A stretch of 64,000 bases of DNA from Borreliella yangtzensis. GTDB lineage: Bacteria; Spirochaetota; Spirochaetia; Borreliales; Borreliaceae. Each line of letters starts with the position of its first letter. The first letter of the stretch is position 1. Made by a program: the position numbers and the translations under genes. Positions 36,098 through 45,214 of this stretch are shown in pieces. A model generated the notes under the pieces. The model searched no databases. It worked only from the letters and a program-made list of their open reading frames with translations, and was not told the DNA's origin. The stretch lies in contig NZ_JACHFG010000002.1 of assembly GCF_014201775.1 (NCBI RefSeq), positions 124,001 to 188,000 of the forward strand. Reading direction: 5' to 3'.

Positions 36098-37480
36098 TCA
36101 TGTGTATTTGGATATGTTAATTTTTTTAAGTATTTGAGTTAATTTTTTGCCTTCTACTAGATCAATAAGCCTTCCTTCAATCATTTGTTTAGCTTTTAAA
36201 GAGAATTTTGATGGAGCAATGCAGAGTCCTTTTATTTTATTTTCTTTTATTTTTGAAATGAAATCTTTTAAGAATAATTCACCAAAAGTATCTTGTTCAG
36301 TTCTTACAAAGCGTACTATTAAATTTTCTTCCCACTGATTGTTAGCTAAGTGAAAGTTCATATCAATAAATTGCGATGTTATTTCGTTTATTTTAGAATC
36401 TCTTACTTGGAACTTATTTAAATATAGTTTTAAAATAATTTCATTTGCTATTTTCTCAAAATTTTCTTTTGAACTGCGCAAATATATTCTTAGCGCTATG
36501 TTTTCATTTAATTTTTTGCTAAATTCTAATTTTTCTTTAATTTTTTTGTAATTTGGATCAATATCTTCAACTTTGCTAAAAGCTTCTGTAGCTTTTTGAT
36601 AATTTTCAACAGAGATTTGGAGTTCTCCAAGATTATAAAATAATTCAAGGAAAACTTTTTTAGGCAAATCAGGTTTTACTTTTATTATTTCTTTAATATT
36701 TTGTTCTAATTTTTCTAATTCTTTATTTTTTGAATGAATCTCAGATGTAATTAATAAAGCCTCATAAATCATTCCATCTTTTTGTTTTATTTTGTTAGCA
36801 ATTTCTAGTGCCAGATGATCTTGATTCATTTTTGATAAGGACTTAGCATATGCTAAAAGAGCGTCAATGTCGCTTTGTATGTGTTTTTTTATATTATTAA
36901 ATATTCCAGCAGCTTTTCGGTAGCTTTCCAAATTAAATAAAGCTATTCCTATGTGTTTTAGGATATCGTTATTATTTTTATTAAACTTGTAGACTTTTTT
37001 AAGATAGTATAGAGCTTCTTTATACATTTCGTTTTTTAAGAATGCTATACCAAGATAATAATTTGCATCCTCATCTGATTTTTTTATCAGATAAGCTTTT
37101 TTTAAAAATTCTAAGGCTTCTCTGTTAAAATTTCTTTTAAGGTTATAAAATCCATAGCTTAAAAAAGCTTTAAATGTATTTATTTCTTGGCTTATTGGAT
37201 TGTCCTCTATTAATTGGCATAATTTTTTTGCATATTTTATACCATTTTCATAGTCTTTATTTTTGTAGTAATAATTATTTAAAATTTCAAGAGCACCTAT
37301 TTCGTTTGGATTTGTTTTTAATAGAGAAATTGCTCTTTCGATTAATTTTTGTGTTCTCTCGTCATCTTTTTTTATTTTTCCTCTAGTTTTTCCTATTGTA
37401 AGTTTTAATGCTATTTTAAAAAATAAAAATACTAAAATAAATACTGTTAATGAAGAGATTACTATAAATAGCGATAACAC
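36098..37480 (-). CDS. Membrane-anchored TPR protein
   Basis: 460 residues (position of B31 BB0261). One N-terminal helix (residues 2-26) then a long array of TPR units: IGALEILNNYYYKNKDYENGIKYAKKL, FLSYGFYNLKRNFNREALEFLKKAY, YYLGIAFLKNEMYKEALYYLKKVYKF, HIGIALFNLESYRKAAGIFNNI and others to about residue 320. The C-terminal 140 residues are mixed alpha/beta with no known family. Divergent from the next gene across a 202-base promoter region. Likely a protein scaffold; function unknown. Confidence 0.85.
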   Translation of the reverse strand: MLSLFIVISSLTVFILVFLFFKIALKLTIGKTRGKIKKDDERTQKLIERAISLLKTNPNEIGALEILNNYYYKNKDYENGIKYAKKLCQLIEDNPISQEINTFKAFLSYGFYNLKRNFNREALEFLKKAYLIKKSDEDANYYLGIAFLKNEMYKEALYYLKKVYKFNKNNNDILKHIGIALFNLESYRKAAGIFNNIKKHIQSDIDALLAYAKSLSKMNQDHLALEIANKIKQKDGMIYEALLITSEIHSKNKELEKLEQNIKEIIKVKPDLPKKVFLELFYNLGELQISVENYQKATEAFSKVEDIDPNYKKIKEKLEFSKKLNENIALRIYLRSSKENFEKIANEIILKLYLNKFQVRDSKINEITSQFIDMNFHLANNQWEENLIVRFVRTEQDTFGELFLKDFISKIKENKIKGLCIAPSKFSLKAKQMIEGRLIDLVEGKKLTQILKKINISKYT

Positions 37481-37601
37481 TTGTATTGCTCCTAAATTTA
37501 AAATATCTCATTAATTTGCATCATCATAGCTACTTTTAATAAAAGCTATTTACTTAAAATAAAAGTAATTTGTAAGTTGAACATCACATTATTTATATTA
37601 T

Positions 37602-37633
37602 ATTATAGTTATAATAATAATGATAACTATAAT
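37602..37633. promoter_or_regulatory. Inverted repeat with back-to-back -10 boxes
   Basis: A perfect 11-base inverted repeat, ATTATAGTTAT (37602-37612) and ATAACTATAAT (37623-37633), flanks a 10-base spacer in the divergent gap 37481-37682. Each arm contains TATAAT pointing outward: minus strand at 37602-37607 towards the TPR gene, plus strand at 37628-37633 towards the acidic protein gene. It lacks GC and a T-run, so it is not a terminator. A symmetric operator for a dimeric regulator is possible, not shown. Confidence 0.45.
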
Positions 37634-37682
37634 TACTATATAAGTTTGGTTTCAATAAAATAAAGCAAAGAGGTTGTAATTT

Positions 37683-38684
37683 TTGAAAGGGTTTTTAGCG
37701 ATAAAATTATCTGATAATGAGTATTATTCAGTTTTAAATTTAGATGATAGTTCTGTTAAGAAAGTAATATTAGGTAAGATTGCAGGTGATACTAGCATTA
37801 AGTTGAATTTTTATGTTAGTGAATATGAAGATTTTTCAGATCCTTTTTTAGTTGGTTCTTTTTTCTTGGATAATTTAAAAAAGGAAAGCCCGAGTATCAA
37901 TGTTTATTTTAAGGTTATGAATGAAATACTTTATGTTTATAGTGAATCTGATGGGATTGAAAATAAATCGAAGTTTGATTTAGGTCTTATAAATTTTAGT
38001 CAAACTTTTGAAGGATCTAATAAAGGGAACTTTTTAGATGATTTTAAAAGCGACGTTAGCAATGATTTATCTGTTGAAAATTTGGGTTCTGAATTTGATT
38101 TAAATTTTGAAGAGAAAGATGATTTTGTTAAAAAAGATACTTCTGATTCAAGTATTCCTACTACTAATTCTTTAGATCTGAAATCCAAAGAAAATCAAAA
38201 AATTGAGTCAAAGGATTCAGATTTTAAAAATTTTGATACTAGTTATGGTAGTGATGTTGATTCTAAAGATTTTAATTTAGAAAATAAAAAATTAGAGTAT
38301 ATTGATGAGGAACCTTTTAATATTAATAATTTTGAGTTTCAAAAATTAGAAGAATTTTCTTCAGAAGAAGAAAATTTGCATGATTTAAGCGTTGAGGACA
38401 TTATTGCAGATATTGACAAAGATTTAATAGATACTTCAGATGAGGATGTTGAGCTAGATCTTAGAGAAGATTTTGATAGTGATGTGGTGAAAAATAATTT
38501 TAAATTAAATTCAGGTGAAAGAGCAGTTCATTCTCCTATGCTATATTTAAGTCTTATTTCTCTTTTTCTTTTGATATTTTTTTCTTTGTTTTTAGTTTTT
38601 TCAAAAATTTTAAAACCTAGAGATTTTGTCTCATACTGCTTTGAATGTGATAAAAAGAAAATTGAGAGATATGGAAAAGATTGA
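37683..38684 (+). CDS. Acidic protein with C-terminal membrane anchor, unknown
   Basis: 333 residues (position of B31 BB0260), unrecognised. An N-terminal globular part (about 1-105) is followed by a very acidic, Ser/Asp/Glu/Asn-rich low-complexity stretch (about 110-275) and a single C-terminal hydrophobic helix at about 287-312 with a short basic tail. TTG start after AGAGG. It is divergent from the TPR gene and directly upstream of the transglycosylase gene. Tail-anchored topology is inferred; no family signature seen. Confidence 0.75.
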   Translation: MKGFLAIKLSDNEYYSVLNLDDSSVKKVILGKIAGDTSIKLNFYVSEYEDFSDPFLVGSFFLDNLKKESPSINVYFKVMNEILYVYSESDGIENKSKFDLGLINFSQTFEGSNKGNFLDDFKSDVSNDLSVENLGSEFDLNFEEKDDFVKKDTSDSSIPTTNSLDLKSKENQKIESKDSDFKNFDTSYGSDVDSKDFNLENKKLEYIDEEPFNINNFEFQKLEEFSSEEENLHDLSVEDIIADIDKDLIDTSDEDVELDLREDFDSDVVKNNFKLNSGERAVHSPMLYLSLISLFLLIFFSLFLVFSKILKPRDFVSYCFECDKKKIERYGKD

Positions 38685-38685
38685 T

Positions 38686-40839
38686 ATGTCTAACAGAAGT
38701 TGTTTCCTATTGCACAATTTCCTTTTTATTTTTTTATTTTTAAGTTTATTTTCTTGCTTTGTGAAAAAAGAAATTTCAAGTAGTGATTTTATTAAGGCAC
38801 ATTCAAAAGAGTTTGATTTAAATAATTTGAATTGGTTATGGAATTTTGATTATTCAAAAAAGAATTTTGATAAGTATTTTAACATAGATCAAAGTTCTTA
38901 TATATATGTTGCTTATTTATTTAAAAAAATAGGATTTGAAGAAAAATTTGTAGAGTATATGAAAAAGGCTATAGATTATGGGGATAATATTTCATCGCAA
39001 TTTGCTGGAATTAAACTTATTGAGCATTTTAATTCAATAAAAGATTATTTTGCGTCTGAATTGATCGGAGAGAGACTTTATAAAAAATACGAAAATAATA
39101 AATTTATTATACTAGGATACTTTAAGAGTCTTTATTGGCAAAAGAAAAACGATAAAGCGCTTAGTCTTTTAAACAGGCTTGATAAGATGAAATTTTCTGA
39201 TTATCAAGAAAATGAAAATATTTTATTAAAAGCAGCTCTTTATCTTAATCTTTCTAATGTAAGTGAGTCAAAAATTTACTTTAATAAACTTTTTGAGAAT
39301 TTGCCAGCAAATTATTTACATGTAAGAGCCTATGATTACTTTATTATTGAAAATAAGTCTAAGTATTTTGGTACAAATTTTTTAAATCTTGTTAAATTTA
39401 AATATGAAGTGGCAAATGGTAATTTTAATAGTGCAATAAATATATTGAATAAAAATGGTTTGAGCGACTATTATGACAATAATATTGTATTAAGCGATGT
39501 TTATAAGGCTTTTATTAGTTCTGGTAAAATTTCAAATGCTTTAACATTTTTTAATAAAATAAAAAGTAAATATAAAAATTATTATTTGGGCATTTTAAAT
39601 CTTAAGGGAAAAAATAATTTAGGTCTTCTTATTTTAAAAGAATATCTTGAAGGCGTGAATCTTAATAATGAAATTAATAGGATTGCTTTGCTTAATACGG
39701 CTTTTAGTAATTTACTTTTTACTAAAAGTGCCAGAGATTATTTTGCCGAAAGCGTAGCTAAGTTTTATACTGAGAGTGATAAAAAAAATTCTACTTTTAT
39801 TAAGATTTTAGAAGAGTATATTTTGGAATCAATTCAGCTTGAAGACTATGACAACATTTATAAACTTTATTCTAATGCTAAAAAAGTTATTTCTGATTCT
39901 ATTTTATCTAAGCTTGCCTTTATTAATGCAAGGCTTATTTACCATAAATTAATTAAACCCAGTGTAAGTGGAGAATATAAGAGCCTTTTGCATTCTGCGG
40001 TTAATTATGATAAATGGTCATATTCTTCATTTATGAGTAGATATTTATTAGATCAAAATATTGATGAATTTTTTACAAGTGGGCTTGATGTTAAATATGA
40101 GCAATCTGATTATGAGATTTTTTTGGAGGGTTTTTTAAAATTTAATCTTTGTCATTATGTCAGAGGTTTTATTTCTGAGGATTTTAAGAATGGATATAAA
40201 TTTTCGCTCGATTTTTATCGAAGAGTGTACGATGAACTTTTAAAGAGTGAAAATTATTACGACGCAACTCTTGTTATTAATTATCTTGTAAGTCAAGATG
40301 AATCTGCTTTAATGGAAAGTGACTATAAAAGGCTTTATCCTTATTTGTATGGATCTTTGGTAGAATATTGGGCTAAAAGGCGTGGGCTTGAAACTAGTAT
40401 TGTATTTTCTTTAATAAAAGCGGAAAGCAGCTTTGAGAAAAATGCTGTTTCAAAGCCAGGTGCTGTTGGACTTATGCAAATTATGCCGGCAACAGCAAAT
40501 GATATTTCTAAAGAACTTAAATATTTTGATTACGATTTAAAGACTCCAAAAGATAATATAATAATTGGGACATATTATTTAAAAAAAAGAATATCTACAA
40601 CTGGCAGTCTTTATAAGGCTCTTGCATCTTACAATGGGGGTATTGGTAATGTTAGAAAGTGGGAAAAGAGTTATGGACATTTATCGAAAGAGCTTTTTAT
40701 TGAAGCAATTCCTTTTAGTCAAACTAGAAATTATATTAAAAAAATATTAGTTTATTCGGTATTTTATGATGCTTTGTATGAAAAGAAGGGAATAGATTCA
40801 GTAATAGTTAAAATTATGGGCGAATTTCCCAAAAATTAG
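38686..40839 (+). CDS. Lytic transglycosylase lipoprotein (Slt type)
   Basis: Cleaves glycan strands of peptidoglycan in the periplasm. About 717 residues from ATG 38686; starts at 38671 or 38626 are in frame. The lipoprotein signal ends FLSLFSC. A long helical TPR-like superhelix (to about 560) precedes the SLT domain near the C-terminus with catalytic Glu in [27 protein letters not shown] and the [11 protein letters not shown] block. This matches the architecture of soluble Slt70 enzymes but with a lipid anchor. uppP follows after 14 bases. Confidence 0.92.
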   Translation: MSNRSCFLLHNFLFIFLFLSLFSCFVKKEISSSDFIKAHSKEFDLNNLNWLWNFDYSKKNFDKYFNIDQSSYIYVAYLFKKIGFEEKFVEYMKKAIDYGDNISSQFAGIKLIEHFNSIKDYFASELIGERLYKKYENNKFIILGYFKSLYWQKKNDKALSLLNRLDKMKFSDYQENENILLKAALYLNLSNVSESKIYFNKLFENLPANYLHVRAYDYFIIENKSKYFGTNFLNLVKFKYEVANGNFNSAINILNKNGLSDYYDNNIVLSDVYKAFISSGKISNALTFFNKIKSKYKNYYLGILNLKGKNNLGLLILKEYLEGVNLNNEINRIALLNTAFSNLLFTKSARDYFAESVAKFYTESDKKNSTFIKILEEYILESIQLEDYDNIYKLYSNAKKVISDSILSKLAFINARLIYHKLIKPSVSGEYKSLLHSAVNYDKWSYSSFMSRYLLDQNIDEFFTSGLDVKYEQSDYEIFLEGFLKFNLCHYVRGFISEDFKNGYKFSLDFYRRVYDELLKSENYYDATLVINYLVSQDESALMESDYKRLYPYLYGSLVEYWAKRRGLETSIVFSLIKAESSFEKNAVSKPGAVGLMQIMPATANDISKELKYFDYDLKTPKDNIIIGTYYLKKRISTTGSLYKALASYNGGIGNVRKWEKSYGHLSKELFIEAIPFSQTRNYIKKILVYSVFYDALYEKKGIDSVIVKIMGEFPKN

Positions 40840-40853
40840 TATCGGAGCATTTA

Positions 40854-41654
40854 ATGACAAATATTTTAAGTGCAATTATTTTGGGGATTGTTCAAGGTAT
40901 TACAGAGTTTTTACCAATATCTAGTTCGGGACATTTGTTACTTTTTGGTCATTTTATGCAGTTAAAGCTCCCAATAATATTTGATATTTATTTACACCTT
41001 GCAACAGTTTTAGTTGTTATTATTTATTATCGTAAAAGAATTTTAGAACTTTTTTTAACTTTTATTAGATTCTTTTTAAGAAAAACTAGTAAATCTGATT
41101 TAACAAATTTAAAATTAATGTTTCTAATATTAATAATAACTATTGTTACCGGAGTTGTTGGAATTTTTATTTCAAAATATGAGAGAATGTTCACATTGCC
41201 TTTTGTTTTAATTAATTTTATTATAACAGGTATTTTAATCTTGATGCTAGAATTTAATTTTTTTAAAATTAATTTTAAAGATAATATTCTGTTAGTAGGA
41301 ATTTTTATGGGGCTGATGCAAGGCTTAGGCGCGCTTCCAGGAATATCTCGTTCAGGGATTACAATTTTTTCTGCGACGGTTCTTGGATTTAATAGAAAGA
41401 GTGCATTTGAAATTTCATTTTTGTCTTTAATTCCAATAGTTTTTGGAGCAATTTTATTAAAACATAAAGAATTTTATGATATTTTTATGGTTTTAAATTT
41501 TTTTGAAATAAACTTAGGAGCATTGGTTGCTTTTGTTGTTGGCATTTTTTCCATAAATTTCTATTTTAAAATGCTTAGTAACAAAAAACTATATTATTTC
41601 TCAATATATTTATTTGCACTTTCAATTACAGTTTGTTATTTTGTTAAGATATGA
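40854..41654 (+). CDS. uppP: UppP (BacA), undecaprenyl-diphosphate phosphatase
   Basis: Integral membrane phosphatase recycling the lipid carrier for peptidoglycan synthesis, 266 residues with about seven membrane segments. [21 protein letters not shown] at the N-terminus and [34 protein letters not shown] in the second half are the two catalytic repeats. TCGGAG ribosome site before ATG. Its end overlaps ftsK by four bases (ATGA). Located between a transglycosylase and a DNA translocase, both tied to growth and division. Confidence 0.96.
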   Translation: MTNILSAIILGIVQGITEFLPISSSGHLLLFGHFMQLKLPIIFDIYLHLATVLVVIIYYRKRILELFLTFIRFFLRKTSKSDLTNLKLMFLILIITIVTGVVGIFISKYERMFTLPFVLINFIITGILILMLEFNFFKINFKDNILLVGIFMGLMQGLGALPGISRSGITIFSATVLGFNRKSAFEISFLSLIPIVFGAILLKHKEFYDIFMVLNFFEINLGALVAFVVGIFSINFYFKMLSNKKLYYFSIYLFALSITVCYFVKI

Positions 41655-44002
41655 AAGATTTTTATCAGTATTTTCAATTTTTGTTTTTTTTTATGCTTTC
41701 GGTCATTTCTTTTTCTCTTTTTGTAGCATTGACCCCTTTAAGCAATATGTTTATATTTTTTGTTTTCAACCTAATAGGACAAATACTGCTTAATGTTTTT
41801 TCATTTTTGTCATTTTATTTAATAATTTATCCACTTGTTAATTGGTATGCTTACAAAAAGCATATTTTTACTAAACGATTTATATTTAATTGGAATTATA
41901 CCGTAATATTGTTTTTTACTTTAATATTTTTAATAAAAATTAATTCTAATGTTGAAAAATCTTATTTTATTAAGATATTCCTTAGTAATTTTGGTATAAC
42001 ATTGGGGAATTTTTTTATTTTTATACTTTTAATTTTAGAATTTGTTGTTTGGATTTATTTGAATTATGTCTTTTTCAAAGATGTTAATTTTATTTTAGAT
42101 GCTTTTAAATTTTTAGAGTTTAAGATTAAAATTTTGTTTGAAAATATATTAAGTTATTTCCCCTTTTCAAATTCATTGGATGTAAAAAAAGATATTAAAG
42201 TTTATGGGGATTTTTCAGAGGATCTAAAAAATTCTCAAGTTTTTGATGAGAAAAAAAATATTATTAATGATGAAGAATATCAAGCTTTATGGTCATTTAG
42301 TGCGTTTTTAAGAAGTAATAAAAAGCCTTCCAATGTTAATTTAGCCAAAACTGTTTTTGAAGGCTCAGATTCTAAAGAAGCAAGCTCTTTCGATAAGGAG
42401 ACTTCAAATGATAATGCTTTAGATACAGATAAAATTGATGAGTCTTGTGAATATAAATATTTGGACAATCTTGAAGATAATAAATTAATTATTAGTGGGA
42501 AGGTTAAGGCTTGTGAGATAAGGACTAAGGGTATAATTAGTCAAGTTGCTATTCCTTATAGTTATAACGAAAATGTCGTTTTGAATAAAAAAAACGATTC
42601 TTACGTTATTGATATTTCGGTTTTTGACCAGAAAGAGGTTAAAAATGATGTAGAGGATATTGAATATGAGAAAGAAATTCAAAAGCAATCAATGATTCTC
42701 CAGGAGACATTAAAAGAGTTTAATATTAATGCTAAATTAATTGATATTATTAAAGGGCCTGTTGTGACAATGTATGCTGTTCGTCCGGATAAGGGAATTA
42801 AGCTTTCTAAGATTACTTCTATTTCTGATAATATTGCTTTAAGACTTGCAGCCATTAGGGTTAGGATTATTGCCCCAATTCCTGGCAGAGAAGCTGTAGG
42901 CATTGAAATTCCTAATAAAAGACGAGAGTTTATTTTAATTTCAGAGATAATAAACAGCAAGGAATTTAGGGGTGATTTTAGAATTCCTTTTGCTCTTGGA
43001 AAAGAGATTAGTGGCGAAAATATTGTTTTTGACCTTGTTAATTCTCCACATCTATTAATAGCTGGTGCAACTGGAGCAGGTAAATCGGTTTGTGTAAATT
43101 CTTTAATTGCTTCAATTATTTTTTCAAAATCTCCAGATGAAGTAAAATTAATTATGATAGATCCCAAAATAGTGGAGCTTAAACTTTTTAATGATATTCC
43201 CCATTTATTAACTCCAGTTATTACAGATGTAAAGAGAGCTTTAGAAGCTCTTAGATGGTGTCTTGATGAAATGGAGAGAAGGTATGTGCTTCTTGATAAT
43301 TTATTGGTAAGAGATATTTCTTCTTATAATAAAAAGGTAAAAGATGAGAATTTAAATTTAATGGTTTTGCCATATCTTGTAATAATTATTGATGAATTTG
43401 CAGATCTTATTCTTTCTGCAAGAAAAGATTTGGAAAATTTAATTTCTAGGCTTGCTGCAATGGCTAGAGCTGTAGGAATTCATTTGGTTCTTGCAACTCA
43501 AAGACCTTCAGTTGATGTTATTACTGGAGTAATAAAAGCCAATTTTCCTTCAAGGATTTCTTTTATGGTGGCCAGCTCTATGGATTCTAGAATAATTCTT
43601 GGATCTTCTGGCGCTGAAAAGCTTTTAGGAAAGGGAGATATGCTTTATATTAGCTCTTTAAATCCTTTCCCTCAAAGAATTCAAGGTGGATTTTTAAAGG
43701 AAAGAGAGGTTTATAGACTTGTTGAGGAGGTCAAAAAATTTGGTTCTCCAAATTATATTGATGATGAAATATTTATTGATAGTGTTAAAGAGACAGATTT
43801 AGTTGCTCTTGGCCCTTCTGATGAGCCAATGTTTGATGAAGCTCTTGAGATTGTTAAAACTACAAGAAAAGCATCAGCATCTTATCTGCAAAGAAGATTA
43901 AAGATAGGCTACAATAGGGCAGCTAGAATTATTGAAATTATGGAAGATATGGGATATGTAGGACCTGTTAATGGATCAAAACCAAGAGAGGTATTAATTT
44001 AA
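41651..44002 (+). CDS. ftsK: FtsK/SpoIIIE DNA translocase
   Basis: Septal motor pumping chromosomes to daughter cells, 783 residues. Four membrane helices in the first ~150 residues, an acidic linker, then the alpha/beta motor from about 350. Walker A GATGAGKS is at 472-479, Walker [11 protein letters not shown], and [24 protein letters not shown] is the FtsK core. The C-terminal gamma domain ([37 protein letters not shown]) should read polar DNA motifs. Convergent with rpsU. Confidence 0.97.
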   Translation: MKDFYQYFQFLFFFMLSVISFSLFVALTPLSNMFIFFVFNLIGQILLNVFSFLSFYLIIYPLVNWYAYKKHIFTKRFIFNWNYTVILFFTLIFLIKINSNVEKSYFIKIFLSNFGITLGNFFIFILLILEFVVWIYLNYVFFKDVNFILDAFKFLEFKIKILFENILSYFPFSNSLDVKKDIKVYGDFSEDLKNSQVFDEKKNIINDEEYQALWSFSAFLRSNKKPSNVNLAKTVFEGSDSKEASSFDKETSNDNALDTDKIDESCEYKYLDNLEDNKLIISGKVKACEIRTKGIISQVAIPYSYNENVVLNKKNDSYVIDISVFDQKEVKNDVEDIEYEKEIQKQSMILQETLKEFNINAKLIDIIKGPVVTMYAVRPDKGIKLSKITSISDNIALRLAAIRVRIIAPIPGREAVGIEIPNKRREFILISEIINSKEFRGDFRIPFALGKEISGENIVFDLVNSPHLLIAGATGAGKSVCVNSLIASIIFSKSPDEVKLIMIDPKIVELKLFNDIPHLLTPVITDVKRALEALRWCLDEMERRYVLLDNLLVRDISSYNKKVKDENLNLMVLPYLVIIIDEFADLILSARKDLENLISRLAAMARAVGIHLVLATQRPSVDVITGVIKANFPSRISFMVASSMDSRIILGSSGAEKLLGKGDMLYISSLNPFPQRIQGGFLKEREVYRLVEEVKKFGSPNYIDDEIFIDSVKETDLVALGPSDEPMFDEALEIVKTTRKASASYLQRRLKIGYNRAARIIEIMEDMGYVGPVNGSKPREVLI

Positions 44003-44006
44003 AATA

Positions 44007-44032
44007 AAGAGATATCCATTTGAACATCTCTT
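44007..44032. terminator. Weak hairpin between convergent ftsK and rpsU
   Basis: AAGAGAT (44007-44013) and ATCTCTT (44026-44032) can pair as a 7-bp stem around a 12-base loop in the 43-base convergent gap. There is no good T-run on either strand, so a terminator role is only possible. Confidence 0.25.
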
Positions 44033-44045
44033 GTTATCGATCATT

Positions 44046-44255
44046 CTACCTATTAGTTTTTTGTTTTAATTTTCTAACTTTTTTTGCTTGTTTTCTTTTA
44101 AAAGCTTTTTCCTTTTTAACACGGATTGTGGATGGTTTTTCATAGTATTCTCTTCTTTTCCATTCGCGAATAATTGCTTCTTTCTCAATCATTCTTTTAA
44201 AACGTTTCAATGCTTTTTCAAGATTTTCATTTTTGTCCACAGTGACTGTTACCAA
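44046..44255 (-). CDS. rpsU: Ribosomal protein bS21
   Basis: Small 30S subunit protein near the 3' end of 16S rRNA, 69 residues. [61 protein letters not shown] is a typical bS21. The start is TTG at 44255, preceded by AAGGAGGTGAT, an essentially complete match to the anti-Shine-Dalgarno region of 16S rRNA. It is the last gene of a minus-strand run recJ, M23 peptidase, rpsU, fourteen bases after its neighbour. Confidence 0.97.
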
Positions 44256-44269
44256 AAAATCACCTCCTT

Positions 44270-45214
44270 TTACTCTATTCTTTTAATATTATTTATTATT
44301 TTATTTTTGTCAATAAGCATGCCATTTAAAAGGAAATCTGGGTTTATTGCTATACCATTAATTCTTACTTCAAAGTGTAGATGAGGACCTGTTGAGAGGC
44401 CAGTATTTCCGGTATTTCCAATGTATTCGCCAGCGCTAACTATTTTATTTTCACTTATTTCTAATTTTGAGAGGTGAAGGTAAATTGTAAATACACCCGG
44501 CAAATGTTGTATTATAAGGGTATTGCCTGTTAATTCTCTATTTCGTGCAAATACAATTTTTCCTTTGCCAGCAGCAAAAATTGGAGTATTTTCTCTTTTA
44601 AATGGGGCATAATCAATCCCGTTGTGCATTGTATAATTTGAAATTTTTTTGCTACCATGCATGTAAAGCCTTAAATCTCCGTAGTTGCTTGTTATAACAT
44701 ATTGATCTTTTATTGGTTTTACTAAAGCATCATAGTGGTATATTGTTGTATCCCCAATATTACCAATAATATTCCATAAGGTCAAAGCCTGTTCTTTTTG
44801 TTTTGTTGATTTTTTTTGGGTAATAAGCTTGGCTTTTTCTTTATTAAAACTAATTTTTGTTCTTTTGAAATTAAATTTTTTTATTTCTATTTCTTTGATA
44901 TAGCTTTTATTCTTGAATTCTATTTGAATTTTCCTTTTGCCTTCTTTTATCATTGGTGTAATTCCCATAAATGCTATGTAGTAAATTTTATTTCCTACTG
45001 TAAATTTAAATGGGGAAGAGCTTATGATTGGATTTTTATTTGTGCTTAAAAGTGATAACTTTTTAAAGTTTTCATTGCTTGCAAAGTATATGTAATCTCC
45101 TTGAAATGCCTCTTTTTTATATTGGACTTTAGGAATAGTGTTTGTTATTTCTGGATTTATATTTTCTATTGCTAAGATATAAAATATAAGTAAAGTTTTT
45201 TGTATTTTATACAT
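44270..45214 (-). CDS. M23 family metallopeptidase, exported
   Basis: 314 residues (position of B31 BB0255). A signal-like N-terminus ([16 protein letters not shown]), a beta-rich domain at about 25-110, then the M23/LytM domain with MHNGIDYA (HxxxD), ITSNYGDLR ahead of it, and [17 protein letters not shown] with the HxH pair. All zinc ligands are present, so periplasmic endopeptidase activity is likely. The start overlaps the end of recJ by eight bases. Confidence 0.92.
   Translation of the reverse strand: MYKIQKTLLIFYILAIENINPEITNTIPKVQYKKEAFQGDYIYFASNENFKKLSLLSTNKNPIISSSPFKFTVGNKIYYIAFMGITPMIKEGKRKIQIEFKNKSYIKEIEIKKFNFKRTKISFNKEKAKLITQKKSTKQKEQALTLWNIIGNIGDTTIYHYDALVKPIKDQYVITSNYGDLRLYMHGSKKISNYTMHNGIDYAPFKRENTPIFAAGKGKIVFARNRELTGNTLIIQHLPGVFTIYLHLSKLEISENKIVSAGEYIGNTGNTGLSTGPHLHFEVRINGIAINPDFLLNGMLIDKNKIINNIKRIE

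Noticed and set aside
42679-43167. 162-codon minus-strand frame inside ftsK
   Set aside because: Lies fully across the conserved motor domain on the other strand; no start context.
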